Assembly (NCBI RefSeq): GCF_001687605.2
Contig: NZ_CP016539.2
Location: 712,501 to 776,500 of the forward strand
Reading direction: 5' to 3'
DNA from: Planococcus plakortidis
GTDB taxonomy: Bacteria > Bacillota > Bacilli > Bacillales_A > Planococcaceae
Length of the DNA stretch: 64,000 nucleotides
Below are positions 42,489 through 51,151 of this stretch, in pieces. Every line of letters starts with the position of its first letter. Position 1 is the stretch's first letter. The translations under genes were made by a program, and so were the position numbers. The notes beneath the pieces are model-generated. The model was not told the DNA's origin, made no database searches, and saw only the letters and a list, made by a program, of their open reading frames with translations.

Positions 42489-44016
42489 AATTGGCGGCGT
42501 CTAGTTTGATTTCCTTGGTCCGACCGCGGTACCACAGGCGGAAAGTGCATGTCAGAGCATTCGGCACATCTTCCAGATGGGATGTGTGGATAGGCCGGGC
42601 GCGTGTGACCATCTTGAGGGAAGACAGACCGAATGCGCGCTGGATGCGGTTTTGTTTGATTTCGACTTCGACAATCTTTTCACGCTTGGTGACGAATAAA
42701 GTGGAAGTGAAGCCGCCGTCTTTCAACTGGATCAATTCATCGTTCAGTAAATAGCGGGTATGCAAAAAGTCCAAAATACGGGATGCGAATATGACTATCA
42801 GGAACAGGATGGAGGCGATCCACCAAGTATCAACGATGCCAAGGAAATTCGGTTTGAAGTAAAAAAGCGCGGCTGTGGCAAACAACCATAACCAGCTCGG
42901 CTTGAGTATGCGAAGCCATAGCGCGCGGCGCGGCAAACGCTGCATGTCTTCTTGGATGCAGTAGCCTGGCAGCAATTCGGCAACGAGGGCATAAGCTTTT
43001 TGTTTCGGCAGGAACGGATAAAGCGAGCTGATATTCAAGTCTTCCGCGCCCATCGCCAGGCTGCCGGCACTGATTAATTTCACTTCCGCAAGCCCGAGAA
43101 CCTGCTTGGAGAAAGATTGCGTAATTTCCACGGCTTGCACACGCTCTTTGGCGATTGAAAAGGATGCTTCCGAGACAACGCCTTTTTTGATGTAGACGCG
43201 CTGGCTATCTGAAGAAATTTCGTATTTGCCGTATTTGATAAACGTATGGATAATGCCGAACGTGAACGAAGCCGCAATTATTACTGCCACGGCAATAGCT
43301 ATGACCCAAGGCGAACCGAGCAGGCTTGCACCGATGCCGCTGAAGCGCTCTTCAAGGGAGATGAATTCGGAAACATTGTAATAAAGTGAAGCAATCAGCG
43401 GGACAAGCAGCAAAAAACTGAACGAAGTCATCGATGCTTTCAGCAGATCGCGCCGCGTCGGCTGGAAATGGATGACGCGTTGTTCGGGCAGTTTCTGCGC
43501 GGACGGCGCGTGTTCAGTTTCGGAGCCATCTTCGACGATATTCGTCGTATCCGGTTCCGCGTCGGGCGATTCCTTGTGTTTCTGGACCACAGATTCCAAG
43601 CGCGCCGCTTCTTTTTTCGTCGCGACTTCGAAATTCACCGTTGCATCTTCCCCGGCGATGCCGGTTTCAAAACGGATCGAGGTCAGCCCGAGCACACGGT
43701 GAAAAAAGGATGTCTGGCAGTTGATGTTCTGGACTTTTGAAAACGGGATCGATTGATCGGTTTTGCTGAAAACGCCGCGCCTTAAATAAAAGCGTTGGTC
43801 GTCGAGTGCATACGTCGTTGTAAGCCAATTCGAAATAACGGACACGATAGACCACACGAAAAACAGCAAAAAGGCATAGCGGCCGTAGACAAAGAGCGGT
43901 CCATCATTGTCGGCTTGAAGGATGAATAAAATTAAGATGACAAAAATGGAGTTACGGAGCAATTTGCCGACTTTAAACAGAACCAGTACTGGATGATGGC
44001 GGCGATGGTCGTTCAT
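42487..44016 (-). CDS. ydbT: PH domain-containing membrane protein (YdbT-like)
   Basis: 509-aa membrane protein with bacterial PH (bPH_2/DUF304) domains between paired hydrophobic segments: two spans at 20-65, PH unit (TTYALDDQRFYLRRGVFSKTDQSIPFSKVQNI), spans near 200-255, a second unit (KYEISSDSQRVYIKKGVVSEASFSIAKERVQAVEI) and a third after spans at 375-410 (RYLLNDELIQLKDGGFTSTLF). It matches the YdbT family of Bacillus. The start overlaps the stop of the ydbS-like gene by four bases (ATGA), which implies translational coupling. The pair is linked in the literature to resistance to membrane-active bacteriocins in some relatives; the mechanism is unknown. Confidence 0.87.
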   Translation of the reverse strand: MNDHRRHHPVLVLFKVGKLLRNSIFVILILFILQADNDGPLFVYGRYAFLLFFVWSIVSVISNWLTTTYALDDQRFYLRRGVFSKTDQSIPFSKVQNINCQTSFFHRVLGLTSIRFETGIAGEDATVNFEVATKKEAARLESVVQKHKESPDAEPDTTNIVEDGSETEHAPSAQKLPEQRVIHFQPTRRDLLKASMTSFSFLLLVPLIASLYYNVSEFISLEERFSGIGASLLGSPWVIAIAVAVIIAASFTFGIIHTFIKYGKYEISSDSQRVYIKKGVVSEASFSIAKERVQAVEITQSFSKQVLGLAEVKLISAGSLAMGAEDLNISSLYPFLPKQKAYALVAELLPGYCIQEDMQRLPRRALWLRILKPSWLWLFATAALFYFKPNFLGIVDTWWIASILFLIVIFASRILDFLHTRYLLNDELIQLKDGGFTSTLFVTKREKIVEVEIKQNRIQRAFGLSSLKMVTRARPIHTSHLEDVPNALTCTFRLWYRGRTKEIKLDAAN

Positions 44017-44507
44017 TGTTCCACTTCCTTGATTTTGGCGAACTGGGCGATGCGCTCGCGCAGTTCGGCAGCTGTCTCTTTCGGCAGTGCCGGGATGGCA
44101 TGGCTCGAGCCCATCGTTTCAACGGACAGGGAAGCGAGTTGGTATTTGCGCATCAATGGCCCCTGGGTCAGCGAAACGGCTTGGATTTTGGTCATCGGCA
44201 CCAATTGCTCAGTGCGGCTCCAGATACCGAATTGCAAATGTAAGAACTCTTCATCCAAATCGTAGCGCCAGCTTTTAAAGGTGAGCGGCGGGCTGAGAAA
44301 CGACCACACCAAACCGATGACGAAAAAGACGGCTAGGGCTAACAGCACCCAGAAAATCCAGCTGTACCAATCAAAGCGAAAATCTAAATAAAACAGAACA
44401 GCAAGGACGATAAACGCGATGATGTTGGAAATCAGTTCCTCCATGCGCCAGTATTTGACTGCATGAGGGGAGAGTGAATGCCGCGGGACGACAGATTGAC
44501 TATTCAT
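44013..44507 (-). CDS. ydbS: PH domain-containing membrane protein (YdbS-like)
   Basis: 164-aa membrane protein: two adjacent spans (LISNIIAFIVLAVLFYLDF and YSWIFWVLLALAVFFVIGLVW), then one bPH_2 domain (WRYDLDEEFLHLQFGIWSRTEQLVPMTKIQAVSL ... LASLSVETMGSSHAIPAL). The Met at 44507 follows a weak GGCGGTG; the longer form from 44540 has no SD. First gene of a two-gene operon with the ydbT-like gene. Confidence 0.85.
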   Translation of the reverse strand: MNSQSVVPRHSLSPHAVKYWRMEELISNIIAFIVLAVLFYLDFRFDWYSWIFWVLLALAVFFVIGLVWSFLSPPLTFKSWRYDLDEEFLHLQFGIWSRTEQLVPMTKIQAVSLTQGPLMRKYQLASLSVETMGSSHAIPALPKETAAELRERIAQFAKIKEVEQ

Positions 44508-44687
44508 ATAGAGTGCACCGCCATTTTTGTAAGATAGCATTCTATACGTATATATTGCATTGAAGTTTCACTGATATAGGCAAGTTGACCTTTTAAGGAA
44601 TAATATGGTAAAGTTACGGCCGATTGAATAGATAAAGAAAGTCTTAAAAAGCTTCATTTGAAAATAGCCGATTTAAGGAGGACAATC

Positions 44688-45500
44688 ATGCTTGCAGAAA
44701 TGTATAAAAAAAGGGAAAAGCTTGCTTATGTCTTTTTGGCGGTTACGGTGCTAGTAGCAGCCGGCTGGCTAATCTTTCAGACGCCTGAGAGCAGCCGGGA
44801 TTGGTGGGAGCTGCTATTCTTTTTGCTGCCATTCGGATTGAGCATCTCGATTATTGTCATCAGCCGCTCGCATTACCTTAAAGTAAAAGACATTGAAATA
44901 CCGCATTCCGACAAGCAGCTGCTGGAGCTGAAAGAGCTGGTCATCAAAAAAGATGCCACCTTTGTTCCGAGGCTTTTATTGTTTGAAAAAAGTGGTGGAT
45001 TTATCGGCAGTGTGGAGATGGCTAATATTAAATGGTGGATGTATCCGATGCTGTTAAGGGACGCTTCACTTTTGACATGGTTTCCGATGACCTATCAATT
45101 TCTCGATGATGACGGCAAAATCCAATTGAGCTTCCGTAAAACAGGATGGTTTAAACAGTCCAAGCTCGAGATTTTCAGTGCGGAAAACAATATGCTCGGC
45201 ACATACATACAAGAAGAATTAAAGGCATTCGTTAATATCAAAGGCAAACTCTACAATGAAAGACAAGAGCTCATTCTGCCGATTCAGGCATCGGGTTTTT
45301 CGGGCAGTTTCAGCTGGAATGACCAGCAGGAGTGGCGCTGGGCTTATTTCTATAACGGAATGTTCCCACACGAGTACACGCATCTTTTCAGGGACATGCA
45401 AAATGATATTGTGGAATTATCTGAGGATATCGGCAAAGATAACAAAAAACGCTTGCTTGCGGTAATTGGCTATTTGTTTATTACACGCATCAAATCGTGA
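44688..45500 (+). CDS. Hypothetical membrane-anchored protein
   Basis: 270-aa protein with two N-terminal spans (LAYVFLAVTVLVAAGWLIF and LLFFLLPFGLSISIIVIS), then a 200-residue beta-rich domain (FVPRLLLFEKSGGFIGSVEM, YQFLDDDGKIQLSFRKTGWF, IFSAENNMLGTYIQEEL). The repeated beta hairpin pattern recalls tubby/LURP-like lipid-binding folds but I cannot assign it. AAGGAGG sets the start at 44688 rather than ten codons upstream. It is divergent from ydbS and shares a terminator with the HAAS gene. Confidence 0.6.
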   Translation: MLAEMYKKREKLAYVFLAVTVLVAAGWLIFQTPESSRDWWELLFFLLPFGLSISIIVISRSHYLKVKDIEIPHSDKQLLELKELVIKKDATFVPRLLLFEKSGGFIGSVEMANIKWWMYPMLLRDASLLTWFPMTYQFLDDDGKIQLSFRKTGWFKQSKLEIFSAENNMLGTYIQEELKAFVNIKGKLYNERQELILPIQASGFSGSFSWNDQQEWRWAYFYNGMFPHEYTHLFRDMQNDIVELSEDIGKDNKKRLLAVIGYLFITRIKS

Positions 45501-45538
45501 ATAAAGCAAAGCAATATGAATGAAATTTCTGTAATTTA

Positions 45539-45581
45539 AAAAGCTATCTATGAACCCCTAAGGGTTCACGGATAGCTTTTC
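45539..45581. terminator. Bidirectional terminator
   Basis: AAAAGCTATCTATGAACCC-CTAA-GGGTTCACGGATAGCTTTT, with one base of asymmetry. Confidence 0.85.
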
Positions 45582-45582
45582 T

Positions 45583-46611
45583 CTATACAAGTTCAACCTT
45601 AATGCTGCCATTGTCCGACTGCAAATCCACCGCATTCTCGCCGCTGCCGAACACGCTGTGGCGATTTTTCACGCCGAACACGGAAACTGTGCCCCAATCG
45701 ACGTTCGCACGGATCGTCGCATTTTTCGGCTGTGCCTGGGTCTCGACCGAAATCGCCCCGTTGTCGGTTTCGAGACTGATTGTACGGTCGAGGTCCACAG
45801 TCGACAAGCGGATGCGCCCGTTGTCCGTTTTCGCACGCACATTGCCTTCGATGTCTCTCAAGTCGATGGCGCCATTGTCCGTCGACGCCTGGAGTTCGTC
45901 TGTCTGGATGTTCCGCAGCTGAAGCTGTCCGTTGTCTGTACCGACTTTCAGTTTCTTCGCCCGTATCTGTGCCAATTCGATATCGCCGTTGTCCGATTTG
46001 ACCGTCGCTTGGTCCGCCGTCATTTGCGCGAGCTCGATGCGGCCGTTATCCGTTTCGATGGACAACTGGCGACTGTCGAGGCGCTCGCCAGTGATGGTGC
46101 CATGATCGGAGTCGATTTGGATTTTGTCATACAGTTTCTTCGGCAAGCGGACGTCGAGCTTCGGCGATTTCATGCTGCCGGTGAAGCTGAAGATGCCCCA
46201 TTTTCTCGGCTCTTCTTTCAAGGTGATGACGAGCGTCCGGTTGAGGATATCGACGTTCAGCTGCTGGCGGTAGCTTTTGTCGGTGATGTCGGCATGCATC
46301 TTGCCGTCTTCTGAAGGGGCGATCGTCAGCATGCCATTATCGATTTGAATATCGACTTGATCGAATTTGTCTTCTGTCAGTTCATTCGCCGCCGCGCTGA
46401 TATCGCCTTGGTTGAAATCAAACGACTCGATCAGTTCATCGGCGATTTCCTGCGGCGATCCGAGTTCAGCAGCGATTTCGCTATCGGTTTTGCCATCTGC
46501 CTGGCCGTTCGCGAAATACTCGCGAATGTCTTGGAGAATGTCGTTTTGTTCTTCTTTCGGCAATCGTTTCAACGCTGTTTCAAGTTCTTGCAAAAATTGG
46601 TTTTCAGTCAT
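45583..46611 (-). CDS. HAAS domain / DUF4097 beta-solenoid protein
   Basis: 342-aa protein. Residues 1-75 are a HAAS (DUF1700-like) helical module (FLQELETALKRLPKEEQNDILQDIREYF, ELGSPQEIADELI). The remainder is a DUF4097 adhesin-like solenoid with about eight DNG turns (TDNGRIELAQM, SDNGDIELAQI, TDNGQLQLRNI, TDNGAIDLRDI and so on), spaced roughly 20 residues. No membrane span is present. Its start overlaps the end of the padR gene by eight bases. Such PadR/HAAS pairs often act in envelope stress or metabolic sensing, but the function of this one is unknown. Confidence 0.87.
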   Translation of the reverse strand: MTENQFLQELETALKRLPKEEQNDILQDIREYFANGQADGKTDSEIAAELGSPQEIADELIESFDFNQGDISAAANELTEDKFDQVDIQIDNGMLTIAPSEDGKMHADITDKSYRQQLNVDILNRTLVITLKEEPRKWGIFSFTGSMKSPKLDVRLPKKLYDKIQIDSDHGTITGERLDSRQLSIETDNGRIELAQMTADQATVKSDNGDIELAQIRAKKLKVGTDNGQLQLRNIQTDELQASTDNGAIDLRDIEGNVRAKTDNGRIRLSTVDLDRTISLETDNGAISVETQAQPKNATIRANVDWGTVSVFGVKNRHSVFGSGENAVDLQSDNGSIKVELV

Positions 46612-46927
46612 TTTGCACACCCTCTTCAATTAGTTGGTTGACCCCATCCGTGAAACTTTTCCATTCTTCGAGCTGTTTCTGTAAATACGTACGGCCGAGT
46701 TCGGTGAGCGAGTAATATTTCCGAGGCGGGCCTTCGCTTGATTCCTGCAAGTAAGTGGTGAAATAGCCTTCCTTGGTGAGCCGGCGGAGCAGGGGATAGA
46801 CCGCGCCTTCCGAGATGGCGATGCGGCTCGAGATTTTCTGGACGAGCTCATAGCCGTAGTGGTCTTGTTTATCCAACAGTACCAGCACGCATAGATTCAA
46901 CACGCCTTTTTTAAACTGGATGTTCAA
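46604..46927 (-). CDS. PadR family transcriptional regulator
   Basis: 107-aa winged-helix repressor (KKGVLNLCVLVLLDKQDHYGYELVQKI, ISEGAVYPLLRRLTKEGY, EGPPRKYYSLTELG). It begins with TTG; AAAGGAGG sits eight bases upstream and no other start fits. Its 3' end overlaps the HAAS gene, so the two are translated as a unit; autoregulation of the operon is the family norm. Confidence 0.9.
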   Translation of the reverse strand: MNIQFKKGVLNLCVLVLLDKQDHYGYELVQKISSRIAISEGAVYPLLRRLTKEGYFTTYLQESSEGPPRKYYSLTELGRTYLQKQLEEWKSFTDGVNQLIEEGVQND

Positions 46928-47069
46928 TGGGATTTCCTCCTTTCTCAGCTAGTGTTTTATAAACAGTAGTGATTAATGAATAATATATCATCTAGTATTG
47001 TTCAATGCAAGGTACTGAAAAAAATAATTGAAAAATTTTTTTCTTCATTCAAACCGCTTTTCAAACCAT

Positions 47070-47110
47070 AAAAAAGCTGGCTCCCATTCTGTAGAAAGGG
47101 AAGCCAGCTG
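47070..47110 (-). terminator. Terminator after the peptide-binding lipoprotein gene
   Basis: Minus strand AGCTGGCTTCCC ... GGGAGCCAGCTTTTTT. Confidence 0.82.
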
Positions 47111-47119
47111 TTAAGGCAA

Positions 47120-48709
47120 TTATTCAAAATCGATTTCCGCGGTCATGACGCGTCCTGTCGGGTGCGGGTCAAAGCCGGTGATATTGTCTTTGCCGGCAAG
47201 CGATGGGGACGTGTGGACGAGCGGGATGATCGGCGGGTCTTCATGCAGGATGACTTGCGCTTCGCGGTACAATTCGTTGCGTTCTTCCTGGTCGGTGATG
47301 ATGCGTGCCTGATCCAATAAAGCATTCAGTTCGGGGTTGTCATATTGTGTCGAGTTGGTTGAACCGGCGTTGTCCCCGTGCAATAGCGTATAGATGAAAT
47401 TATCGGCATCGCCGTTCATGCCGGTCCAGCCGAGCAGGAACGTATCCGCTTCGCCATTGATCGCCTTTTCGATATAGGTCGCCCATTCAAACGAGACGAT
47501 TTCTGCATCGACGCCGATATCGGCAAAATTGGACTGCAAGTATTCAGCGACTTTGGCACCATCCGGCATATAAGGGCGCGATACCGGCATGGCGTAGAGC
47601 TCCATGCTGAATCCATCGGGAAGACCCGCTTCGGCGAGCAATTCTTTCGCCCGTTCGGGATCATACGCGTATGGTTCGATGTCGTCATTATAGCCTTCGA
47701 CAGCGGGCGGAATGGCGTTTTTCGCCGGGATCGCGCCTTCGCCGAAGAACGCTTCGACGAGCGCTTCTTTATTGACGGCATGGCTGAGCGCTTGGCGCAC
47801 AAGCGGGTCGCCGAGCGGTTCATGGGTCAAGGTCATGCCGAGGTATCCCAGATTAAGCGGCGGCCGGGAATAAAGCTCAAGGCCCGCTTGTTCTTTGATC
47901 TGTTCGTGGGACTCGGAATCCAGGCCAGCCACGAGATCCACTTCGCCGCTCAGCAAGGCATTGAGACGGGAAGAATTATCCGGAATCGTGCGGAAGATGA
48001 CTTCTTCCAGTTTCGGCAGCCCGTCGACCCAATAATCTTCGTTTTTCTCAAGGGCGATCCGCTCATTCGGCAGCCACTCCTGGAACGTGAACGGGCCGGT
48101 GCCGACCGGGTTGCTTCGGTAGTCATCCCCGAACTCTTCGATCGCTGCGGGGCTCGAAATTGACAGCGGCGTCAGCGCCAGATCTTTCAATAGCGTCGGC
48201 TGCGGCCTGTTCAACTTGATTTCCACCGTGAAGTCATCGACAGCCGTAACGGATTCGACATTATGGGTGTCATCGCCCACGTAGCCGCCGAACACTGTGC
48301 CGTACATCGGGAATCGGTCGCCGCCCCCGTTCATCCAGCGGTCGAAATTGAAGGCGACGGCGTCTGCATTAAAATCGGTGCCGTCGTGGAACTTCACGCC
48401 TTCACGCATCGTAAAGGTATGGGTCAGCCCATCGTCCGATTCCTGCCACTCGGTTGCAAGCATCGGTTCGACGGTCGTTTCGCCTTCCGCGAAGGTCGTC
48501 AATGTCTCGAGCACGCTTTGCGCGACGTTCTCGGATTCATTATCGGTCACTTCAGAAGGATCAAGGGATACGGCATCGCCGCCGCGGGCGAAAATGAGCG
48601 TCTCCTGTCCGGTGGATTCCTCGTTTCCGGCATCACCACCGGAACACGCCATCAAGAGGAAGGGGGACATCGTCAATAGGGCAAGCATTTTCATGGTTCG
48701 TTTACTCAT
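47120..48709 (-). CDS. Peptide/nickel ABC transporter substrate-binding lipoprotein (DppA/AppA type)
   Basis: 529-aa family 5 solute-binding protein. Signal with lipobox LMAC at residue 22, then GGDAVSLDPSEVTDNES, HTFTMREGVKFHDGTDFNADAVAFNFDRW, NPVGTGPFTFQEW and KNEDYWVDGLPKLEEVIF, the usual markers. It is more like the dipeptide/glutathione branch than the OppA at 33.5 kb. SD AAAGGAG. No transporter genes adjoin it. The 350-base gap on its 5' side is AT-rich and shows only a terminator of the next gene. Confidence 0.9.
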   Translation of the reverse strand: MSKRTMKMLALLTMSPFLLMACSGGDAGNEESTGQETLIFARGGDAVSLDPSEVTDNESENVAQSVLETLTTFAEGETTVEPMLATEWQESDDGLTHTFTMREGVKFHDGTDFNADAVAFNFDRWMNGGGDRFPMYGTVFGGYVGDDTHNVESVTAVDDFTVEIKLNRPQPTLLKDLALTPLSISSPAAIEEFGDDYRSNPVGTGPFTFQEWLPNERIALEKNEDYWVDGLPKLEEVIFRTIPDNSSRLNALLSGEVDLVAGLDSESHEQIKEQAGLELYSRPPLNLGYLGMTLTHEPLGDPLVRQALSHAVNKEALVEAFFGEGAIPAKNAIPPAVEGYNDDIEPYAYDPERAKELLAEAGLPDGFSMELYAMPVSRPYMPDGAKVAEYLQSNFADIGVDAEIVSFEWATYIEKAINGEADTFLLGWTGMNGDADNFIYTLLHGDNAGSTNSTQYDNPELNALLDQARIITDQEERNELYREAQVILHEDPPIIPLVHTSPSLAGKDNITGFDPHPTGRVMTAEIDFE

Positions 48710-49008
48710 TGAAACACTCCTTTGATTTAGTGAGTAGTTGGCATCATATTTTAATGAAGCAGTCTTGAATGTTGCAAAGAAAAGCTGTATTAACTTGAGC
48801 TGTGCATTTACTGCTCTTGTATATGTATAAGATCCAAAATCGACAATAGGTCAGTTGGGTGGAATTCAAAAAACGGAGAAATTTTAGAAACAAGCAAATG
48901 CCATAACATTTAGTATAAAGTATAATGATTCAGTATTGTGATAATTTAATCAATTTAGTCTTTTTGTACCACTTCAAGTCCAGCATGCTTCAATATCCCC
49001 TGAAAAAT

Positions 49009-49055
49009 AAAAATGCTATCTGAACAATTCGTTTTTCGTGAATTGTTCAGATAGC
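49009..49055 (-). terminator. Terminator after the PH-domain gene
   Basis: GCTATCTGAACAATTC and GAATTGTTCAGATAGC, a perfect 16-base stem, with A-run on the plus strand. Confidence 0.85.
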
Positions 49056-49065
49056 CCCGTGCTTT

Positions 49066-49431
49066 TTAAAGAATCGCTTCCGCAATGATCCTGTCCAGCT
49101 TGCGGATATCGACTTTCTTATTCAAGTTCAATTTGAAGGTTCCGGCTTTTGTCCACAGCTGGATTTCCGCATTGGCATCGAAAGTGCCGGCGTTTTCGGT
49201 CGAGTACATATTGACCGATGTGAACGGGATGGTGTAGACTTCGACTTTTTTCCCGGTCAAGCCTTGCTTGTCGGAAATGATGATGCGCTTGTTCGTCACG
49301 ACAGCGGTATCGCGCAAGGTTTTGTAAGCGACTTTCGCCTCCTCGCCGTCTATCAGCAATTCCTTTACCGATTTCGGCACATCGATTTCCTGGACGAAGG
49401 TCCAGCCCATCATTGCATTCAGTTCTGCCAT
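49066..49431 (-). CDS. PH domain-containing protein (small)
   Basis: 121-aa soluble protein with a single bacterial PH-like domain (VKELLIDGEEAKVAYKTLRDTAVVTNKRIIISDKQGLTGKKVEVYTIPFTSVNMYSTEN ... family layout). AGGGGGAATTCAA sets the start at 49431; the longer open frame to 49626 has no SD and reads through non-coding sequence. Common in Bacillales, function unknown. Confidence 0.82.
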   Translation of the reverse strand: MAELNAMMGWTFVQEIDVPKSVKELLIDGEEAKVAYKTLRDTAVVTNKRIIISDKQGLTGKKVEVYTIPFTSVNMYSTENAGTFDANAEIQLWTKAGTFKLNLNKKVDIRKLDRIIAEAIL

Positions 49432-49692
49432 TTGAATTCCCCCTAATCCGTTATTGATACCAGTATGGCATATGTCGAAAAGAGCTGCTATAAAAAAACG
49501 GGCCGTTCTAGAGAAGCTCAAGCAGCTAAATTCTGATTTGCCTTCATGGCGACCGCGTCCTTCAGCAATTCTTTCAGCAGATCGGCAAAACGGCCAAGAT
49601 TGCAGGTCGATGAATGCATGTACCATGAAGAATGAATCAGCGTTTTAAGGGGTATGAATGATAATGGAATCCCTAAGTATCGGAGGGTGGAG

Positions 49693-50289
49693 ATGGATTT
49701 TTTGCCAGATGATTATCTCATCATCACTTTACGGCTTATGATGGCTGCCTTGTTAAGTAGATTTATCGGAATGGAAAGGGAAATGAAAAAACAGCCTGCA
49801 GGACTCCGCACCCATCTATTGGTTGGCATCGGGGCCTGTTTGATGATGCTGCTTTCCATCACCGGTTTTGATTATTTCTTAAGGAATAGCAATGGGCCTG
49901 TTCAATTCGATCCTAGCCGTATTCCATCCTATGTTATCAGTGGTATCGGTTTTCTTGGGGCGGGCACGATTATCGTCCATGGCAAATCGGTAAAAGGATT
50001 GGCAACGGCTGCTTCGATCTGGGTCGCTGCAGGACTGGGATTGGTGGTAGGTATTGGAATGTATTACGTGGCTGTATTAGCTACATTCATTGTCCTGGTC
50101 GTTCTATTCGTATTGGGAAAACTGGAGAAGAAATACATGGCCAGTTCCAAGCAAAGACAGATAAAGGTAATAGCCGAGGACCAACAAGAAACGTTTTCGA
50201 AGCTTAGCCATTCTTTTAAAGAGCACCGATTGGCCATTATCGACTTTCGCATCGAGAATGAAGCAGCATATAGCGGCAAAAGTGAATAG
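49693..50289 (+). CDS. MgtC/SapB family membrane protein, altered C-terminus
   Basis: 198-aa membrane protein of the MgtC/YhiD family. Spans and hallmark motifs are present: LSRFIGMEREMKKQPAGLRTH, SYVISGIGFLGAGTII and GLATAASIWVAAGLGLVVG. After the last span comes a charged stretch that ends EAAYSGKSE, shorter than the ACT-like tail of most members. Directly after the stop, in the other frame, lies the end of an unrelated gene (next entry), so the tail may be the product of a deletion. GGAGGG precedes the ATG at 49693. Confidence 0.82.
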   Translation: MDFLPDDYLIITLRLMMAALLSRFIGMEREMKKQPAGLRTHLLVGIGACLMMLLSITGFDYFLRNSNGPVQFDPSRIPSYVISGIGFLGAGTIIVHGKSVKGLATAASIWVAAGLGLVVGIGMYYVAVLATFIVLVVLFVLGKLEKKYMASSKQRQIKVIAEDQQETFSKLSHSFKEHRLAIIDFRIENEAAYSGKSE

Positions 50290-50391
50290 GGCAGGAGATC
50301 TTATCGAAGGTTCCTGGGAACAATCGACAGACGGTGTTCACTGGGAACGTGATTTCAGCTTGATTTATAAAAAATGTAAGGAGCGACAGCC
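50283..50391 (+). pseudogene. 3' fragment of an unrelated gene (DUF1579-like end)
   Basis: In the frame ending after position 50391 the sequence reads AGDLIEGSWEQSTDGVHWER DFSLIYKK-like, the typical closing strands of small lipocalin/DUF1579-type proteins, without any start or N-terminal part. It lies between the MgtC end and a terminator. It is most simply the remnant left by a deletion. Confidence 0.4.
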
Positions 50392-50416
50392 TTCCGGATT
50401 GCCTGGAGGGCTTTTT
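50388..50416 (+). terminator. Terminator after the MgtC locus
   Basis: AGCCTTCCGG-ATTG-CCTGGAGGGCTTTTT. Confidence 0.72.
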
Positions 50417-50508
50417 AACCGTGGAAATGAAAAATTTGGAAAAAGTTAAAGGGGAGCAGGACTTTTGATGTCTTTATGATCATTATACCAAAAATATCAA
50501 AAATTATA

Positions 50509-50537
50509 TTGAATTATTTGTTAATTCAGACTACTAT
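50509..50537 (+). promoter_or_regulatory. Sigma-A type promoter of the Excalibur gene
   Basis: TTGAAT (50509-50514), 17-base spacer, TACTAT (50532-50537), 42 bases before the start codon. Confidence 0.6.
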
Positions 50538-50579
50538 ATATTTTGAGGGAGAAAATAATGGTAATGAAAGGGGAATTTC

Positions 50580-51014
50580 ATGAAAAAAGGAATTGCTGGA
50601 ATTTTTATGGGATCATTTTTAGTGATGGGGGCTTCTCTAAACGTAGCTGCCGATGAACATGTCGATAAAGACTGTGATGATTTTGCGAATCACGAAGAAG
50701 TGATGGAATTTTGGTACACAAACGGGTATAGTGCAGAAAACGACCCGCACGACCTCGACCGTGATAATGACGGACTCGCTTGTGAAGTCAGCCAATCAGA
50801 ATACGATGATTATGTAGCAAGCCAAGAAGCTGCCGGATCTGATGACGAAGCTTCTGGTGATCAGGAAGAAGCTATAGAAGAGGAAGAGGAAGGTGCAGCT
50901 TTGCCGGATACTGCTTCGAACGGTCCTCTTATGATGTTGTTCGGCGCTGGAATTGCCGGGGCAGGATCATTGCTCTTAATCCGTAGAAAGAACCAAACAG
51001 CCGAGCAGCAATAG
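50580..51014 (+). CDS. Excalibur calcium-binding domain protein with LPDTA sorting signal
   Basis: 144-aa exported cell-wall protein. Signal peptide MKKGIAGIFMGSFLVMGAS ending near AADE; Excalibur domain at residues 30-65 (DKDCDDFANHEEVMEFW ... HDLDRDNDGLACE, the DxDxDG calcium loop with two Cys); acidic linker (EEAIEEEEEGAA); then the sorting signal LPDTA, a hydrophobic stretch (GPLMMLFGAGIAGAGSLLLI) and RRK. The next gene is a class D sortase, whose known Bacillus targets carry LPDTS or LPDTA, so this is very likely its dedicated substrate. SD AAAGGGG. Confidence 0.88.
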   Translation: MKKGIAGIFMGSFLVMGASLNVAADEHVDKDCDDFANHEEVMEFWYTNGYSAENDPHDLDRDNDGLACEVSQSEYDDYVASQEAAGSDDEASGDQEEAIEEEEEGAALPDTASNGPLMMLFGAGIAGAGSLLLIRRKNQTAEQQ

Positions 51015-51041
51015 GCTGTCTGATAAGCACTCATACAAAAG

Positions 51042-51072
51042 AGCAGCGGGATTGGATATCCGCCGCTTTATC
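51042..51072 (+). terminator. Weak terminator after the Excalibur gene
   Basis: AGCAGCGG ... CCGCCGCT followed by TTTA; one mismatch. Confidence 0.5.
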
Positions 51073-51085
51073 CGAATCTAAAAAA

Positions 51086-51134
51086 GGACTGTCCTTGAAA
51101 GTCATGATCATGACCTTTTGGGGCAGCCTCTTTA
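51086..51134 (+). terminator. Hairpin between the Excalibur and sortase genes
   Basis: AAGTCATGATCATGACCTTTT core within AGGACTGTCC ... GGGGCAGCCT, followed by CTTTATT. Probably a second terminator or attenuator. Confidence 0.5.
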
Positions 51135-51151
51135 TTGCGAGGTGATGCTAA

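Noticed and set aside
42131..42550. Minus-strand ORF of 139 codons beyond the ydbT-like gene
   Set aside because: It overlaps the end of the ydbT-like gene and its terminator in another frame, with no SD and no recognisable motif.
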